DNA of 64,000 bases from Saposhnikovia divaricata (Eukaryota > Streptophyta > Magnoliopsida > Apiales > Apiaceae). Shown here one piece after another: positions 46,704 through 57,276 of the stretch. Location: positions 121,212,148 to 121,276,147 of the forward strand of contig CM071598.1 of NCBI GenBank assembly GCA_036435485.1. The letters are read 5' to 3'. Below the pieces are notes generated by a model. It was given only the letters and a program-made list of their open reading frames with translations, ran no database searches and was not told the origin of the DNA. Each line of letters starts with the position of its first letter. Within the stretch, counting starts at the first letter, position 1. The position numbers were made by a program, and so were the translations under genes.

Positions 46704-47234
46704 TGTAAGAACCCAGATTTTCGGTAGGAATTAAAACTTTTTATTATGTATTGGAGTATGAATGAATAGTGGTTACGACTACAATGTATCAGTGGTTTAA
46801 TGAATGAATATTGAAGGAATTTGAATTCGAATGCTTGTATGCCATGAACCATGCAATTGGTTGACAACTTAGTTTGGAATAATCTATCTCCTGGAAAGTA
46901 AAATATGATAAATTCCAAAGAGGAGGATTATTCTCATGTCATCCAAATCGATATCTGTTATAAGTCTAGTGGTTCCGTAAAAGGGTTAAGGAACGATTGG
47001 GAAAGCGCGATATCATTTTTCTAATTATAAGGAATAAAGTAAAGAATAAGTGGTGAATAGTGTTTTGGTGGAATTAGGAATATTATTAGACGACACTATA
47101 TAGAAGTACCGGAACGGATTTCTGAGTTCGTATTAATGATCCAAGGGGAAAAAGAGTGTATGTAAACGTTATCGGATTCTGAAAAATAGCACTTTTATTT
47201 TCCTCGAGATTTCACTGGACACTGAAGGACTTAA
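46704..47234 (+). repeat. 3' giant LTR, first part
   Basis: Matches 36298-36832 with few differences. It is interrupted at about 47234 inside GGACTTAA by the Athila piece and resumes at about 51208. Confidence 0.9.
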
Positions 47235-48439
47235 AATCATAAGCATGCTTGACATTTGGTATCAATCTAACTCTTAACACAACATACATCAATGACGATA
47301 ATCAAAAGGTCTTTATTTGGGTTGTAACGGGGCTAGGGACAAGGTACGTCAAATAAGCCAATTCAGGTGAAGTGTCAAAAGCTAGTAGGAGCCATAATAA
47401 ACCATACACAACACCTTACTTTCCCCCCACACAAAATTTTACTATTTTTCTTCCAACAAAAACACTCGACTAGTCGACTTAAGTAGGATCACCACAAACA
47501 CAAATATGCTCTCATAATATATTTTTTTTCATTTTTTTTTCTTCTTTTTTTTCCAAGGGCTAAATATAACAAAACACAATAATATCAACAATAACAATGA
47601 TCCCATGATTTTATTACACATGCCGACTATCAAGTAAACAAACCCAATTTTCAATATTTCCCCCAAAAGTAAGACCAATAATAAACCCCTCATTGCACAC
47701 CTTATTACTCCCTTAAGCACTCTACTAGCCCTTGACAATGTAGGTTCAAATTAATGTAAGGCCAGTTCAAATTAATGTAAGGCCAATACAAGAAAAAGGT
47801 CTAGGCAAGTAATGTGGTATGTCACCGAAAAAAATAGGATTAAGCTTAACGGGTTAACTAATTGATCATGTAAATATGGTGTGGTAATATGGGAAAATAT
47901 GTAGTTATTCCTAAATGCCTTTATCATTTTAATCGTCAAATAATGTCATGCGTTTCAAGAAAGACCTCAAACAACTGCTAGCAATGCAAACAATCCGTGG
48001 ACACTCAAGCAACCGAATAATTTGCAACAAATATGCAATAAGGCTCAAAAACTCACTTGGTGGAAAAACATACTCAATCCCAAACAAAAATCTCTCTAAT
48101 GCACCTACTTGTATTCAAAGCATGCAACTAAATCATCTTGCACATATTCATGTCCTTCTAATTACTTACAACATTCAATAAGTCTACTAGCTTCAACTTA
48201 CTAGTGTATGTGTGTGCACAAGAACAAAGCATAGTACTTCTCAATCAAAAGCGTCAACAACACAAAATTCCTATCAAGCATGGGTGCAAATGCAAACTAT
48301 TTATGAACTCACATGATATACGAACATAAAAACAGAATGTCCTATATGAAACAAACGTAGATAACACGAACATAAATACATAATTTACTACTACTAATAT
48401 GCAAAGCATGAAATCCTACATGAACACATAATACAACAA
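47235..48439 (-). other. Athila non-coding region
   Basis: AT-rich with no coding sequence. The piece near 47300 contains, on the minus strand, AACCCAAATAAAGACC, which I associate with Athila internal non-coding DNA. The frames at 47529-47738 and 47948-48181 are low-complexity or unrecognised. Confidence 0.5.
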
Positions 48440-48694
48440 CTACTAATCCCCCAAACCACCCCCAAACTTAAAATATTCAATGTCCGCATTGAATGGAAGT
48501 AAATACGAGGGATAGCAGAAAACATACCTCCAAGGCGCCTTACGTATTCTTCCCCATCGCAACTCAACATGCTTGTTCGGCAAAAATCCCCTTTCTTTAG
48601 CAATTGGCCTCAACAACATCTGATTAAATTCAACCTCCGCCGTCGAAGACAAAAATTTTGCAACACTAGCACCACCCCTCCCACGCTTAGGAGC
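48440..48694 (-). pseudogene. Athila ORF1-like start
   Basis: ATG at about 48694 starts MAPKRGRGGASVAKFLSSTA and continues with an ERGFLP motif, the pattern of the ATHILA ORF-1 family. It ends after about 85 residues, far short of the family length of several hundred. The upstream Met at 48733 is less likely as the start because MAPK is the conserved beginning. Confidence 0.55.
48456..48476 (-). promoter_or_regulatory. G-rich tract, possible polypurine tract
   Basis: Minus strand reads TTTGGGGGTGGTTTGGGGGA. Athila elements have a TTTGGGGG-type polypurine tract before the 3' LTR. No LTR start follows, so the assignment is tentative. Confidence 0.4.
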
Positions 48695-48733
48695 CATAAG
48701 AATCAACACCCAACTCACAAGAAGCTCAACCAA

Positions 48734-49494
48734 TAATTACCAAGCAATATCACACCAAAAATAGCCCAAATACCAAAAATAATACAAAATCCCTAATTTA
48801 CAAGAACACAAATTCGTAATAAAAATAAGATTTTAGAAGAGATAAACCAACTACGAATCAAAGAGGTGAACTTGTAATGAATTCCTCTTTAGAATTGAAT
48901 TTTTAGAGATTTAAATAAGTAGAAGAGGAATTGGATTTGTATGTTTGGGTGTGTATATATAATAGAGTGATAGGATGAATATAAATTTGAATGTGTAAAG
49001 GAGAGATTTGAGAGGGTATGAAATTGATGTAGGATAGAAATAGGATTAGGGAATTAGAGGATATGAATTAGAATAGATATAGGTTTAGAGATTTGAAGAG
49101 GAGATGGAGGGTTTTGGAATTGATATAAGATTAGAATTAGGTTAAGATATGAGAGAATAAGAGTAAAAATAAGATTGGGGGTTAAAAAAAAAATTTATAC
49201 ACCAACTGAAAAAAATCGGGCACACACAGCAGTCACGCAGGCGCAACATGCACAACAGGCGCGTAACCTGCGTGCAAACTGGTAATGCAGGCGCAACCTG
49301 CACGACACAGGCGCAACCTGCGCGGAGGATAGAAACGCAGGCGCAGCCTGCGTTACACAGGTGCAGCCTGCTCAAAAATCAACTGTTTCGATTTTTTTTT
49401 TCACAACGCTCATTTTTTTTTCCTACACTAATGCATGGGTTGCCTCCCACGAAGCGCTTCTTTAACGTCAACAGCTTGACGTTACTTCCTCAAC
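48734..49494 (-). other. Non-coding region with GC-rich repeats
   Basis: AT-rich, purine-rich tract at 48840-49190 and a GC-rich repeat cluster at 49228-49375. No gene. The frames that cross the cluster (49142-49375, 49248-49517) are Cys- or Ala/Gln-rich products of the repeat. Confidence 0.6.
49228..49375. repeat. GCAGGCGCAACCTGC repeat cluster
   Basis: About six imperfect copies of the partly palindromic word GCAGGCGCAACCTGC, in an otherwise AT-rich piece. Similar in character to 15797-15892. Confidence 0.75.
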
Positions 49495-50553
49495 TCATGG
49501 CGGTTTCAAAAGAATAACTAAACCGTCCTCAACAGAAAGACCATTCATATGAACGTTGACATCTTGTTTGCTCGCTTTCCACAAATCTCTTCCGTCAGAC
49601 TTCAACCTAATTTTACTACCCAACGGCCAAATCTTCTTCTTTTTCTTCTTCACACCTCTAAGGTGCTTCTCTAACTCGAACGGCTGAACAAAACTTCCTT
49701 CTTCCTTATCATCATTTTTCCACCTTCGCAACACGTTATCATGCCCCTCTTCAAAATTCACTAGCTCATTATTCAAAAGGATATACCTCAAATGTGGTGG
49801 AAGTTTCCCAAGCTTTACATTCGAAAGATCTCAAATTGAAGAACTGTCAATGGAATCAGTGATGTGATGCTTTATCATGTGCGAGTCCGATTTTTTGCTC
49901 AATAACTGATCAAACTTCTTTCTCTGACCCGTATCAACTATTTCCACACTGCAACACTCTTCATCCTCTGTCGGGAATTTCATGGCCTTGAACACATTAA
50001 AGGTGACATTCTGATCTTGCACCCTCATTGTAAGCTCTCCATTTTGCACATCGATCAAGGTTCTACCAGTAGCTAAGAACGGTCTTCCCAAGATTATGGG
50101 AATCTTCTTGTCTTCTTCAAAATCTAGAATCACAAAATCGGCAGGAAATATGAGTTAATCAACCTTCACCAAGACATCCCCCACTATACCCCTCGGATAC
50201 GTGATCGACCTATCAGCCAACTGCAAAGAGATGTTGGTTGGCTTTGGCTCCGGCAGACCAAGTTGCTTGAAAATAGATAAAGGCATGAGATTGATGCTAG
50301 CTCCCAAGTCACACAAGCACTTGCTGAAAGAAAGGTTGCCAATAGTGCAAGGGATAGTGAAACTCCCCGGCTCTTTAAGTTTAGGAGGCAATTTCTGTTG
50401 CAACACCGCACTGCACTCCTTCGTTAGAGCAACGGTCTCAAAATCCTCAAGCTTCAATTTACGAGAAAGAATACCCTTCATGAACTTGGCATAGCTCGGC
50501 ATCTGTTCAAGAGCTTCCGCAAAAGGAATGTTAATCTGTAACTTCTTGAACAC
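49495..50553 (-). pseudogene. Athila protease, joined to a displaced tail
   Basis: From 50553: ALEQMPSYAKFMKGILSRK, then GSFTIPCTIGNLSFSKCLCD, then the retropepsin active site LCDLGASINLMP, where the usual form is DLGAS, then IPIILGRPFLATGRTLIDVQ. This is a complete Athila-type aspartic protease region. A stop at about 50155 and one at about 49831 interrupt it. After LPPHLRYILLNNE the sequence leaves the Athila pattern (which should run into RT) and reads a charged stretch ending LKPP at 49495. RT to integrase was removed by a deletion of several kb at about 49770. Confidence 0.8.
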
Positions 50554-51207
50554 CTCTAAGAACTTCTGAAACTGTTTCTCTTAACTTTTCTGCAAGCATT
50601 GAGGATATGGATGAGGAGGATAGATCTGATTCACCAACTTCTGCTTCGGAGGAGAGTTTTCAGCAGAATTTTGCTTTTGAAGTCTTTTTGGGAATGGAGG
50701 AGGTGGATAGATCTGATTGCTCTCTGGAGACTGCTTCGGAGAAGCTTTTTCAACAGGTTCCTTGCTCTTTTCCACTTCACCATCTTGTTGATCAACCACC
50801 AAATCAGATTTCAAAAATTCGGGCACTGCAGATTCAACCCGCTGATTCTGAACATCTTCATCTTCCTTAGCTGCTGATTTAGGATCCCTAGTGACTTTTC
50901 AAGATCTCAAAGTAACGGCATTGACCTGTTCTTTGCTTTCCCTTCTGCCTGGATTAGCCTCCGTATCGCTAGGAAGAGTTCCTTGTTGCCTATTAAGTAA
51001 AGCACTTGCAATCTGTCCCATCTAGTTCTCCAAGATCTTGAGAGTAACTGCTTGACTTTTAACCATCATCCTCAACTCATCCATCTCTGATTTTTCATTA
51101 AAAGATTGCCCCACATTAACCTAAGACTGCTATTGAAAACCTGGAGGTTGATATGGTTGCCTTGGAGCATACTGTTGCTGAAAACCTTGATTGAATGGCT
51201 TAGCTCC
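50554..51207 (-). pseudogene. Athila gag C-terminal part
   Basis: Frame with stops: AKPFNQGFQQQYAPRQPYQP near 51200, then MDELRMMVKSQAVTLKILEN, QIASALLNRQQGTLP, and a Pro-rich repeat with NQIYPPPPFPKRLQKQN twice. This is the usual Athila gag end. Stops at 51120, 51025, 50900 and 50582 break it. It begins at the insertion boundary, so the gag N-terminus is missing. Confidence 0.75.
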
Positions 51208-52570
51208 AGGATTTATTGAAAAGATTTAAGGAATATAGATTCAAGAATTATTAAAGAGAATGGAGAATGATAGTATAAATATTAAGACGGTTTCTGGTAA
51301 AACACTAACTAGAAATCCTTGATATATTCCTTCGAACGATCAATGAATTGAGCAATAACTGGACAAAGAAACAAGCAGGGGATCAAGATGCATGCATGTG
51401 TAAGTGGATAAGAGCAAGTAACCAAGTAGTTACACAAGGAACTAGCATACTTAGCAAACACAACAAAGTACTTAGCACATAACCTCATCTTACCACAAGA
51501 TCAAGACACTTGTCCACCAAAAATACATCATCCATGACATAGCACCTTTAATAAAGCCAACTTACATGAGATATTATCCATACTCATCAATAATTCAAGA
51601 GATTAGATCAAGAAACAAGCCAAGAAACTCCATCTCTCCATTTTCTTCAAACTGCCCAGCAAGAACAACCATGAAAGAAAAATTTATATCTCAAGATCTA
51701 GAGCTTTAAAAATCACCATATTTTAACCATAGCTTCTCCACTCCATGGGTAACATTCTTTCAAAATTTCATGGCAATCTAGTGAGTATAGCCTAGTCAAA
51801 TCTCCTCCCCAAATGATGAAGCCGAACTGTCCAGATTCTTGACAGTTTCTGTAATGATTTTCAAACGGCCATATCTCCTTCATTTCTCAATGAAATTTGG
51901 TGTTCTTTGCTTTGTTTGAAAGGTAGTAAGATTCTCTACAACTCTTCTTCAGGAGTCTTATCCAGAAAAGCAGTGTAAGGCCTTCTTTCTTTCGGTTCTT
52001 TAAAGATGTGTATAGTAACTTCGAAATTACTAACTTGTTTCCTTGTTTTGATGATCAAGATATAGCTTCCTAAGGACTATCTAAGGCTTATTGAAGGATC
52101 GTCAAGCTTTGTGAACTATTATTAGAGTATCAAGGAGGTAAAACCCTAACCCACCCTTTGAGTTACATGAGCTTTTTGGTATAGTTTTGATGATATGTAG
52201 AGATAAGTGCATGTTAAGGAATTTTATGATTGTTTAATGTTTAAAAAGGGTTGGGTATTGGATTTAAATGTTACCACTGCCCTTAGAAGTGTAAAATAAA
52301 TGTTGATTGATGTATTGGATGTATGGTATGCCCGGTGTGGCTTGGTTTGTGGTGATAAAATTGTAAACGTCCGATATATAGCCGTCGTAATGCCCGAATT
52401 TCGTTAGAACTTAAGAAACCGTGCATGACAGTAGGCATAATTCTCTGACCTTAATGATTTTATGACATTTCCTTGTAGATCTCGACTCATAGATGGTTTT
52501 GGCGCAAGAATCGAAGTATTTGGACTTACGGTTTAGGAATTATGGTCGATTTACTAAAAGTGGTTCGAAA
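51208..52570 (+). repeat. 3' giant LTR, second part, truncated
   Basis: Continues the LTR from GGATTTATTGAAAAG and matches 36833-38180. It stops inside GTGGTTCGAAACC at 52570, where other copies read on into GTAAGTGCG. The remaining 2.6 kb of the LTR is missing. Confidence 0.9.
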
Positions 52571-53460
52571 CCTTGATTAAGTGAGACTATGAAAATGCAT
52601 GGCCATGCTCAAATATTGATTTATTTTTAATAGTCTACTCATTGATCGAGGAAACCCGGATTAAACGTTGAAGAGGATGACTAATTACATGCCTCGAGTT
52701 TAATCTATAATATTTGGTTAAAGGGATTATATTACACGTAAACATTATATCACAGAAGGTTTAATTGGATCACCAATTATTATTATTACTTGGGTAGCAA
52801 TGATGTATTACTAGATGCCGCTCATTGTTTATAATTTTATTTTTAGATATTAAAATTATTGCCAACGTAATAATAACCTAAAGGGTTACACAATAAAAAC
52901 GTTTAAAAGGAGTTTTAATTTAAATTATGATTTAAATTAAATCATTAAATTCGAAATTGGTTATTAATTAATTGAGCTGGTCTTAATTAATTATTAAAGA
53001 GAATTTGAATTTAATAATAAAACAAATCAGAATGGGTTTGGAGAATCCCAATTAGATTTAGGGTTTAGTCCAATCTCTCTTCCCTATAAATACATTATGA
53101 TGTATTGTTTAGGGTTACACTTTTTGCAATTCATTTTTAGAGAAAAATGTGTGAGAGGCTAGAGAGAGGGAGAGAGGCAGGTTCTTCGGCTAGTACCGGC
53201 TCCGGTGATCATTGGACGATCAAGCGTTCATGTGGACTACTTTGGCAACGTAGATCTCGAAGAGGGCTGCGTGGTGATTGATTTGGACCTCCATCTGTCT
53301 TCAGTTTGTAAAGCTTCTTTAAGGTAATCATCTAACTCCGAATTAAATATCATGTTTTTGCATGGATCCTGCGGTAGGGTTTCGATTTATTGTTTTAATT
53401 ATTGCTTTTCGCTGCATTTGTTGCCCCAAAACCCTTCACGAATTTGGGTAAATTTAACCG
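52571..53460 (+). repeat. Copia LTR fragment
   Basis: It begins abruptly with TTGATTAAGTGAGACTATGA, matching the copia LTR from about 32790, so the first about 630 bp are missing. A TATA box TATAAATA lies at 53085-53092, followed by a leader with GAGAGAGGGAGAGAGG and a probable end near CCAAAACCCTTCAC. Beyond the TATA the two LTR copies diverge. The join with the gypsy LTR shows no repeat, which suggests a deletion joining the two. Confidence 0.65.
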
Positions 53461-53649
53461 AAATCAAGACGGTCATTTTTAATAGAGTCAAATTTTGCAA
53501 TTCAGTCGAATTTAGATAAATTTGACCGGCTAAATTATATAATTTTCTTCAAACAAATCCCAAATTGACTAAGGATATCTTCAAAGTCATTTTTTTCTTA
53601 TTCTTCGGTTGTTACCTTTCTATTACCCTTTGAAGTGCCTGTTTGTGAG
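53461..53649. other. Short unassigned gap
   Basis: AT-rich sequence between the copia LTR fragment and the transposase pseudogene. It could hold the outer part of the Mutator-like element; I find no terminal inverted repeat. Confidence 0.4.
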
Positions 53650-54051
53650 CCTTGAGTATGTAGCTCAACATTCCCGTTGAATTCTTTGGGCTTCAGTTTT
53701 TGCCTCTCCAATCTTTTTGTTTACTTTTTCTTTGCCTCTGGGGTTTTTTTTCTTAATTGCCTCTTTATTATTGTAATTTCCATGATCCTTTGTTGGATAC
53801 TTTGACACTCCATAGTTTGAACAATGGATGATCCTTTTGTTACTGAACTTTTGAATACTCACACGATCTTGAGATGATTGAGTTTGACTCCTAATACCAC
53901 ACTTTCCCATGCCTCTATCCTTCTGAGTTGTTTAGGTCTACTTATAAGTTTTTTCGGTATGTCTGATGGCAACATTTATTCTCCTCCATGAAAGTCTTAA
54001 TATTCTTTCCTTTCATTGCTTCCAGTGAGTGCTTACAAGTAGCCATGTATT

Positions 54052-54137
<86 letters not shown>
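54052..54137. repeat. Long CT/GA microsatellite inside transposase
   Basis: An almost pure CT run of about 85 bp (GA on the coding strand). It lies between the SWIM finger and the C-terminal part of the transposase and would encode a run of Arg-Glu, seen as a spurious Arg/Glu-repeat frame at 53942-54139. Confidence 0.95.
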
Positions 54138-54140
<3 letters not shown>

Positions 54141-54433
54141 ACTCAAACATATAGTCAACTGGTTGGTGCCTCCTTAAGTCAATTGCAACAATTGCATGCT
54201 GACATAGAATGCCTGTCATATCAAACTTTCTATAGTCACAATTCCCTTTCTCCAAGTCCATTGTGACTGATCTAGTTCCCCGATTAACTTGAAACTTTCT
54301 TTCACCATCCCATATTGCAATGCATTTCCTAGACTCAGTTATGAGCAAGTCCAAATACTTATTGATTTTCGGGCATAATTGTAGCCCAGTGTTCAACATT
54401 TTATTTCTTCTTTCTCTCATCCTTGTCATGAGT

Positions 54434-54561
54434 CTGAAATATATTAATTGCAACATTATTAATAGTTACATAATTCTAAAATAATAGGTACAACATTTAG
54501 AATATATACCAGAGGTAGTAAAGATGTTAGTTGGAATAAATATAGTAGTTAGAATATGTAC
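54434..54561 (-). other. Intron of transposase pseudogene
   Basis: Donor AAAG|GTACAT and acceptor ATTTCAG|ACTC join two conserved parts of the MULE transposase. The interior is T/A-rich, as in plant introns. Confidence 0.7.
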
Positions 54562-56159
54562 CTTTCATTGTTAATCCAAGAGTTGAAACTCTCAGACATG
54601 TTATTGTCTGTATAATCAACCTTTGAATATGTAGCAAAAAATGTTTTACACCATTATTTAGGATCAAGTGCACTCTGTTGAGCATGTGCAAATTTAGAAT
54701 GCTTTTCTAACTCAGCCATTGCGCTAGTATGTGTTACTTTGTATGTACCAAGAGTAATGTTCCATAAGCATCTCTTTAGTAGAGATGTGTTTAACCTTCA
54801 CAATTAAGATCAACTAATCAAAAACATTATATTAGTAAATAAAGCATACAATAGAATGAGACATAAGTAATACAATAAATGATATTACCGCTTCTTGTAG
54901 GTGGCTCATAAGTGCCTTGTGCAGAACCTGTATTCTACATTGGGTACGAGCTCATTCATTGCATATTTTAGCATTTTTATTTATCAATTATGATTGTCAA
55001 TCCATGCCCGTTAGTTAAGTATAAATCATCTTTCATTAGAGTTAAGTACCACCTCCAAAAATCAGTGTTCCCTGATTCTATAATTGCATAACAAATTGGG
55101 AACATTTGATTGTTCCCATCTCTTCCTACAACTGAGAGAATTTGGTTTCCAATCATTGCTTTAGCTGGCCTACACCCTACCTTCCAACCAAATTTTAATG
55201 AAAAACAGTCCACAAATATATTTTTTAAACTTAACAATATTATCTTCGTTAAGTCTTGTGGTTGATATTTGACTGTTATATGAATTAATTAACACTTCAT
55301 GCCCAAAATCCTTCACCCTTGAGTAGTGTTGTTTGATACATTCAGCTATTCTTTCAAGAGCCATGAATTTTTTTGACCTTAGAATTTTTATTCTGAGCTT
55401 CCCTGTTTCCAACTTATTCTTAATTGTATTAGTCGTCTTCTTACAATTCCTTTGTGGATTTTTTCTAATGCTATCTCCAAATAGCTCACACAAGTACTTT
55501 ATAGATGCCTACTTGTTATTATATGACTTCATGCATAAGTGTGTGTCAATAAGTATTTTTGTTGTGCATGACTCACTATTTTTGTCCGTACTACTCCAAA
55601 TATAGAAGGGATAGTCATCTTCACAGGATGCATGACACCTTCTACTATCATTATTGAAAATTGTACTCCTATCAATGACTCCATATCTTCTCATTGTATC
55701 TCAAAACTCATTCATATTGAAAAACTGTTGACCAATATCCCATCTTGAAACTCCATCAGCATTACCCTTTTTCTTCAACAATCTTTTTTTTTTTTTAAAT
55801 TTGGTGGACCAACATAGCCTACTTTCGCATTTTCATCCTCACTTGAGGTGGACAGAGGTCTTAGAGTTTGAGAGTCAAAATCAAACTTTTCACTAGTAGA
55901 TTTGGTTGGTATGTATATAGTATCATACAACCTCTCTCTAATTTTTTTTTTAGTTTTTCTAATACTATGCAACTCATCATCACTATCATTCCCTATCAAA
56001 ATTATTAGGAACTAAGCTTTCTTCCTCGTATTCCTCTATTTCACTAATATATTTATATTCTGGATCATCCGGATCATCCCTGTCATCAATAAAATCATCA
56101 TCCCCTACATCATCATCCTCAGCCTAAGCTGAACCCTTGCACTTTGTATTTCAACCATT

Positions 56160-56345
56160 CTATCTGGAGACTTATTGTTATTTCTTTGTTTGTTTTGGAG
56201 TCACTTTTTCAATAGACATCATTCTTTAGACATCGATTGTAAATGCCACTGATTTTAAAAGATGTAATTACATCATCCCGAATTAAACTGATGTCTTTGC
56301 TTTTCGTAAACATCACTTTTTTTAAAACCGATGTCTAAAGTTAGT
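56160..56345. repeat. CACTA-like subterminal repeats
   Basis: Short words AGACATC, ACCGATGTCT and ACTGATGTCT appear in direct and inverted form about every 30 bp (56210-56335). Arrays of ACATCGGTTTTAA-type words are common near the ends of plant CACTA elements. A following stretch GCGCGCCC and C-runs at 56360-56460 fits such an element end. No CACTA terminus itself is seen. Confidence 0.5.
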
Positions 56346-56529
56346 CTTTAAAAAATAAAACGCGCGCCCTTCTTTTTGTTTCCCCCCTTAGCTAAAATTT
56401 TCGCCTCTAAGTCAAAATTTCCCCCCCCCTTAACCAAATATTTCCCCGCCTATACACAATTATTCCCCCTTTAGACAAATTAAACACAAAACTAATTAAA
56501 CAAAAATTCACAAAACTAAAAACTAACTC

Positions 56530-56570
<41 letters not shown>

Positions 56571-57276
56571 TCCACCACCACTCACTGCTCTACTTACCAC
56601 GACCACCTGCTCTACGTACTCACCTCTGGCCGTCCGAATCTCGCGCGACTGAATCTCTCTCTCTCTCTCTCTCTCTCTTTGCTCGTCTCTCCTTTTCTCA
56701 TGTCGAAATTGGTACTCGCCTTTCTTCGTCTCTCCTCCAGCCTCTACATGAATATCTCCTCTGCAATTTCTCTATTGAAATTGATGAGCTTCAATTTGGG
56801 GGTTTTTTAAAATCAAAACCCTAATTTCTTAAATTGGGATTTTTTAAATCGAAACCCTAATTTCTTAAATTGTGTTTTTTATTTACTTGGATGTATTTTT
56901 CTTAGTTTGATTGTTATTGCAATATATGTTGCAGTATTGCGATATGCTGATGTGTACGTTTGTGTAGATGTATTTGATAAATTGAAAATTAATGTTCTAT
57001 AATTGTGATGTTTGGTTTTAACGATTTATTTCTGGCAACGTGCATCTGCGAGTGTGTAGGATTAGTAAAATTGTTTCTGTTTTGGTTGATATGTTTAAGT
57101 TTACATTCAGTTTCAGGGATTTATTTGTGTACAAATATTGTGTAGAAATGTAGATGTGCACAGAGTAGTATACATGTTTATATTCTACTTAAATGTTTCT
57201 TTGCTTTATTAGCTTGAATTGTTATGTACTTGACTTGTGCTCTGTACTTGCCTACAAAATCAACTATACCATACAG
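56346..57276. other. Leader-like and intron-like sequence before captured exons
   Basis: CT microsatellites at 56521-56567 and 56655-56680 are followed by sequence of plant 5' UTR/first exon character (56690-56830) and AT-rich intron-like sequence to 57276. It could be promoter and first exon captured together with the exons that follow. No coding exon can be identified with confidence in it. Confidence 0.45.

Larger units (their letters stand above)
47235..51207 (-). mobile_element. Athila-like Ty3/gypsy piece, pol-deleted
   Basis: On the minus strand the order is gag end, protease, a short tail joined out of place, a non-coding region with GC-rich repeats, an ORF1-like start, a G-rich tract and further non-coding sequence. 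RT, RNase H and integrase are missing. The line GACGTTAAAGAAGCGCTTCG at about 49450 (minus) is a segment I associate with the end of pol in Athila. Insertion point is exact (reference GGACTTAAGGATTTATTG at 36827), but I find no TSD and no LTR ends, so it may have come in as a fragment or lost its ends. Confidence 0.75.
36298..52570 (+). mobile_element. Giant-LTR gypsy element, LARD-like, 3' LTR incomplete
   Basis: It has a 5' LTR of 4510 bp, a Met-type primer site at 40812, a 5.9-kb interior with only scraps of pol, a polypurine tract at 46691-46703 and a 3' LTR starting at 46704. The 3' LTR holds only about the first 1.9 kb, is split by the Athila piece 47235-51207, and ends at 52570 against copia LTR sequence. 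The LTR parts that can be compared differ at only a few positions per 150 bp, so insertion is fairly recent. The interior was already decayed. RNase H remnants point to the chromovirus side of Ty3/gypsy. Confidence 0.85.
53650..56145 (-). pseudogene. Mutator-like (MULE) transposase
   Basis: Reading the minus strand: acidic N-terminus (DDPEYKYISEIEEYEEES near 56060), MuDR DNA-binding region (RRCHASCEDDYPFYIW, DTHLCMKSYNNK), a helical part (IRKNPQRNCKKT), the MULE core (ILSVVGRDGNNQMFPICYAI, WRWYLTLMKDDL, LTIIIDK), EYRFCTRHL, then NNMSESFNSWINNE. A 128-bp intron 54434-54561 (GT..AG) then leads to TRMRERRNK. The SWIM zinc finger follows (NCDYRKFDMTGILCQHA), then a GA array, and after it EKYMATCKHSLEAMKGKN and a knuckle CSNYGVSKYPTKDH. 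Several stops and shifts break it. Would excise and insert Mutator-type elements. Confidence 0.88.

Noticed and set aside
47948..48181. 77-codon plus-strand frame
   Set aside because: Lies in the Athila non-coding region on the opposite strand; no recognisable content.
53942..54139. Arg-Glu repeat protein
   Set aside because: It is a translation of the GA microsatellite inside the transposase pseudogene.
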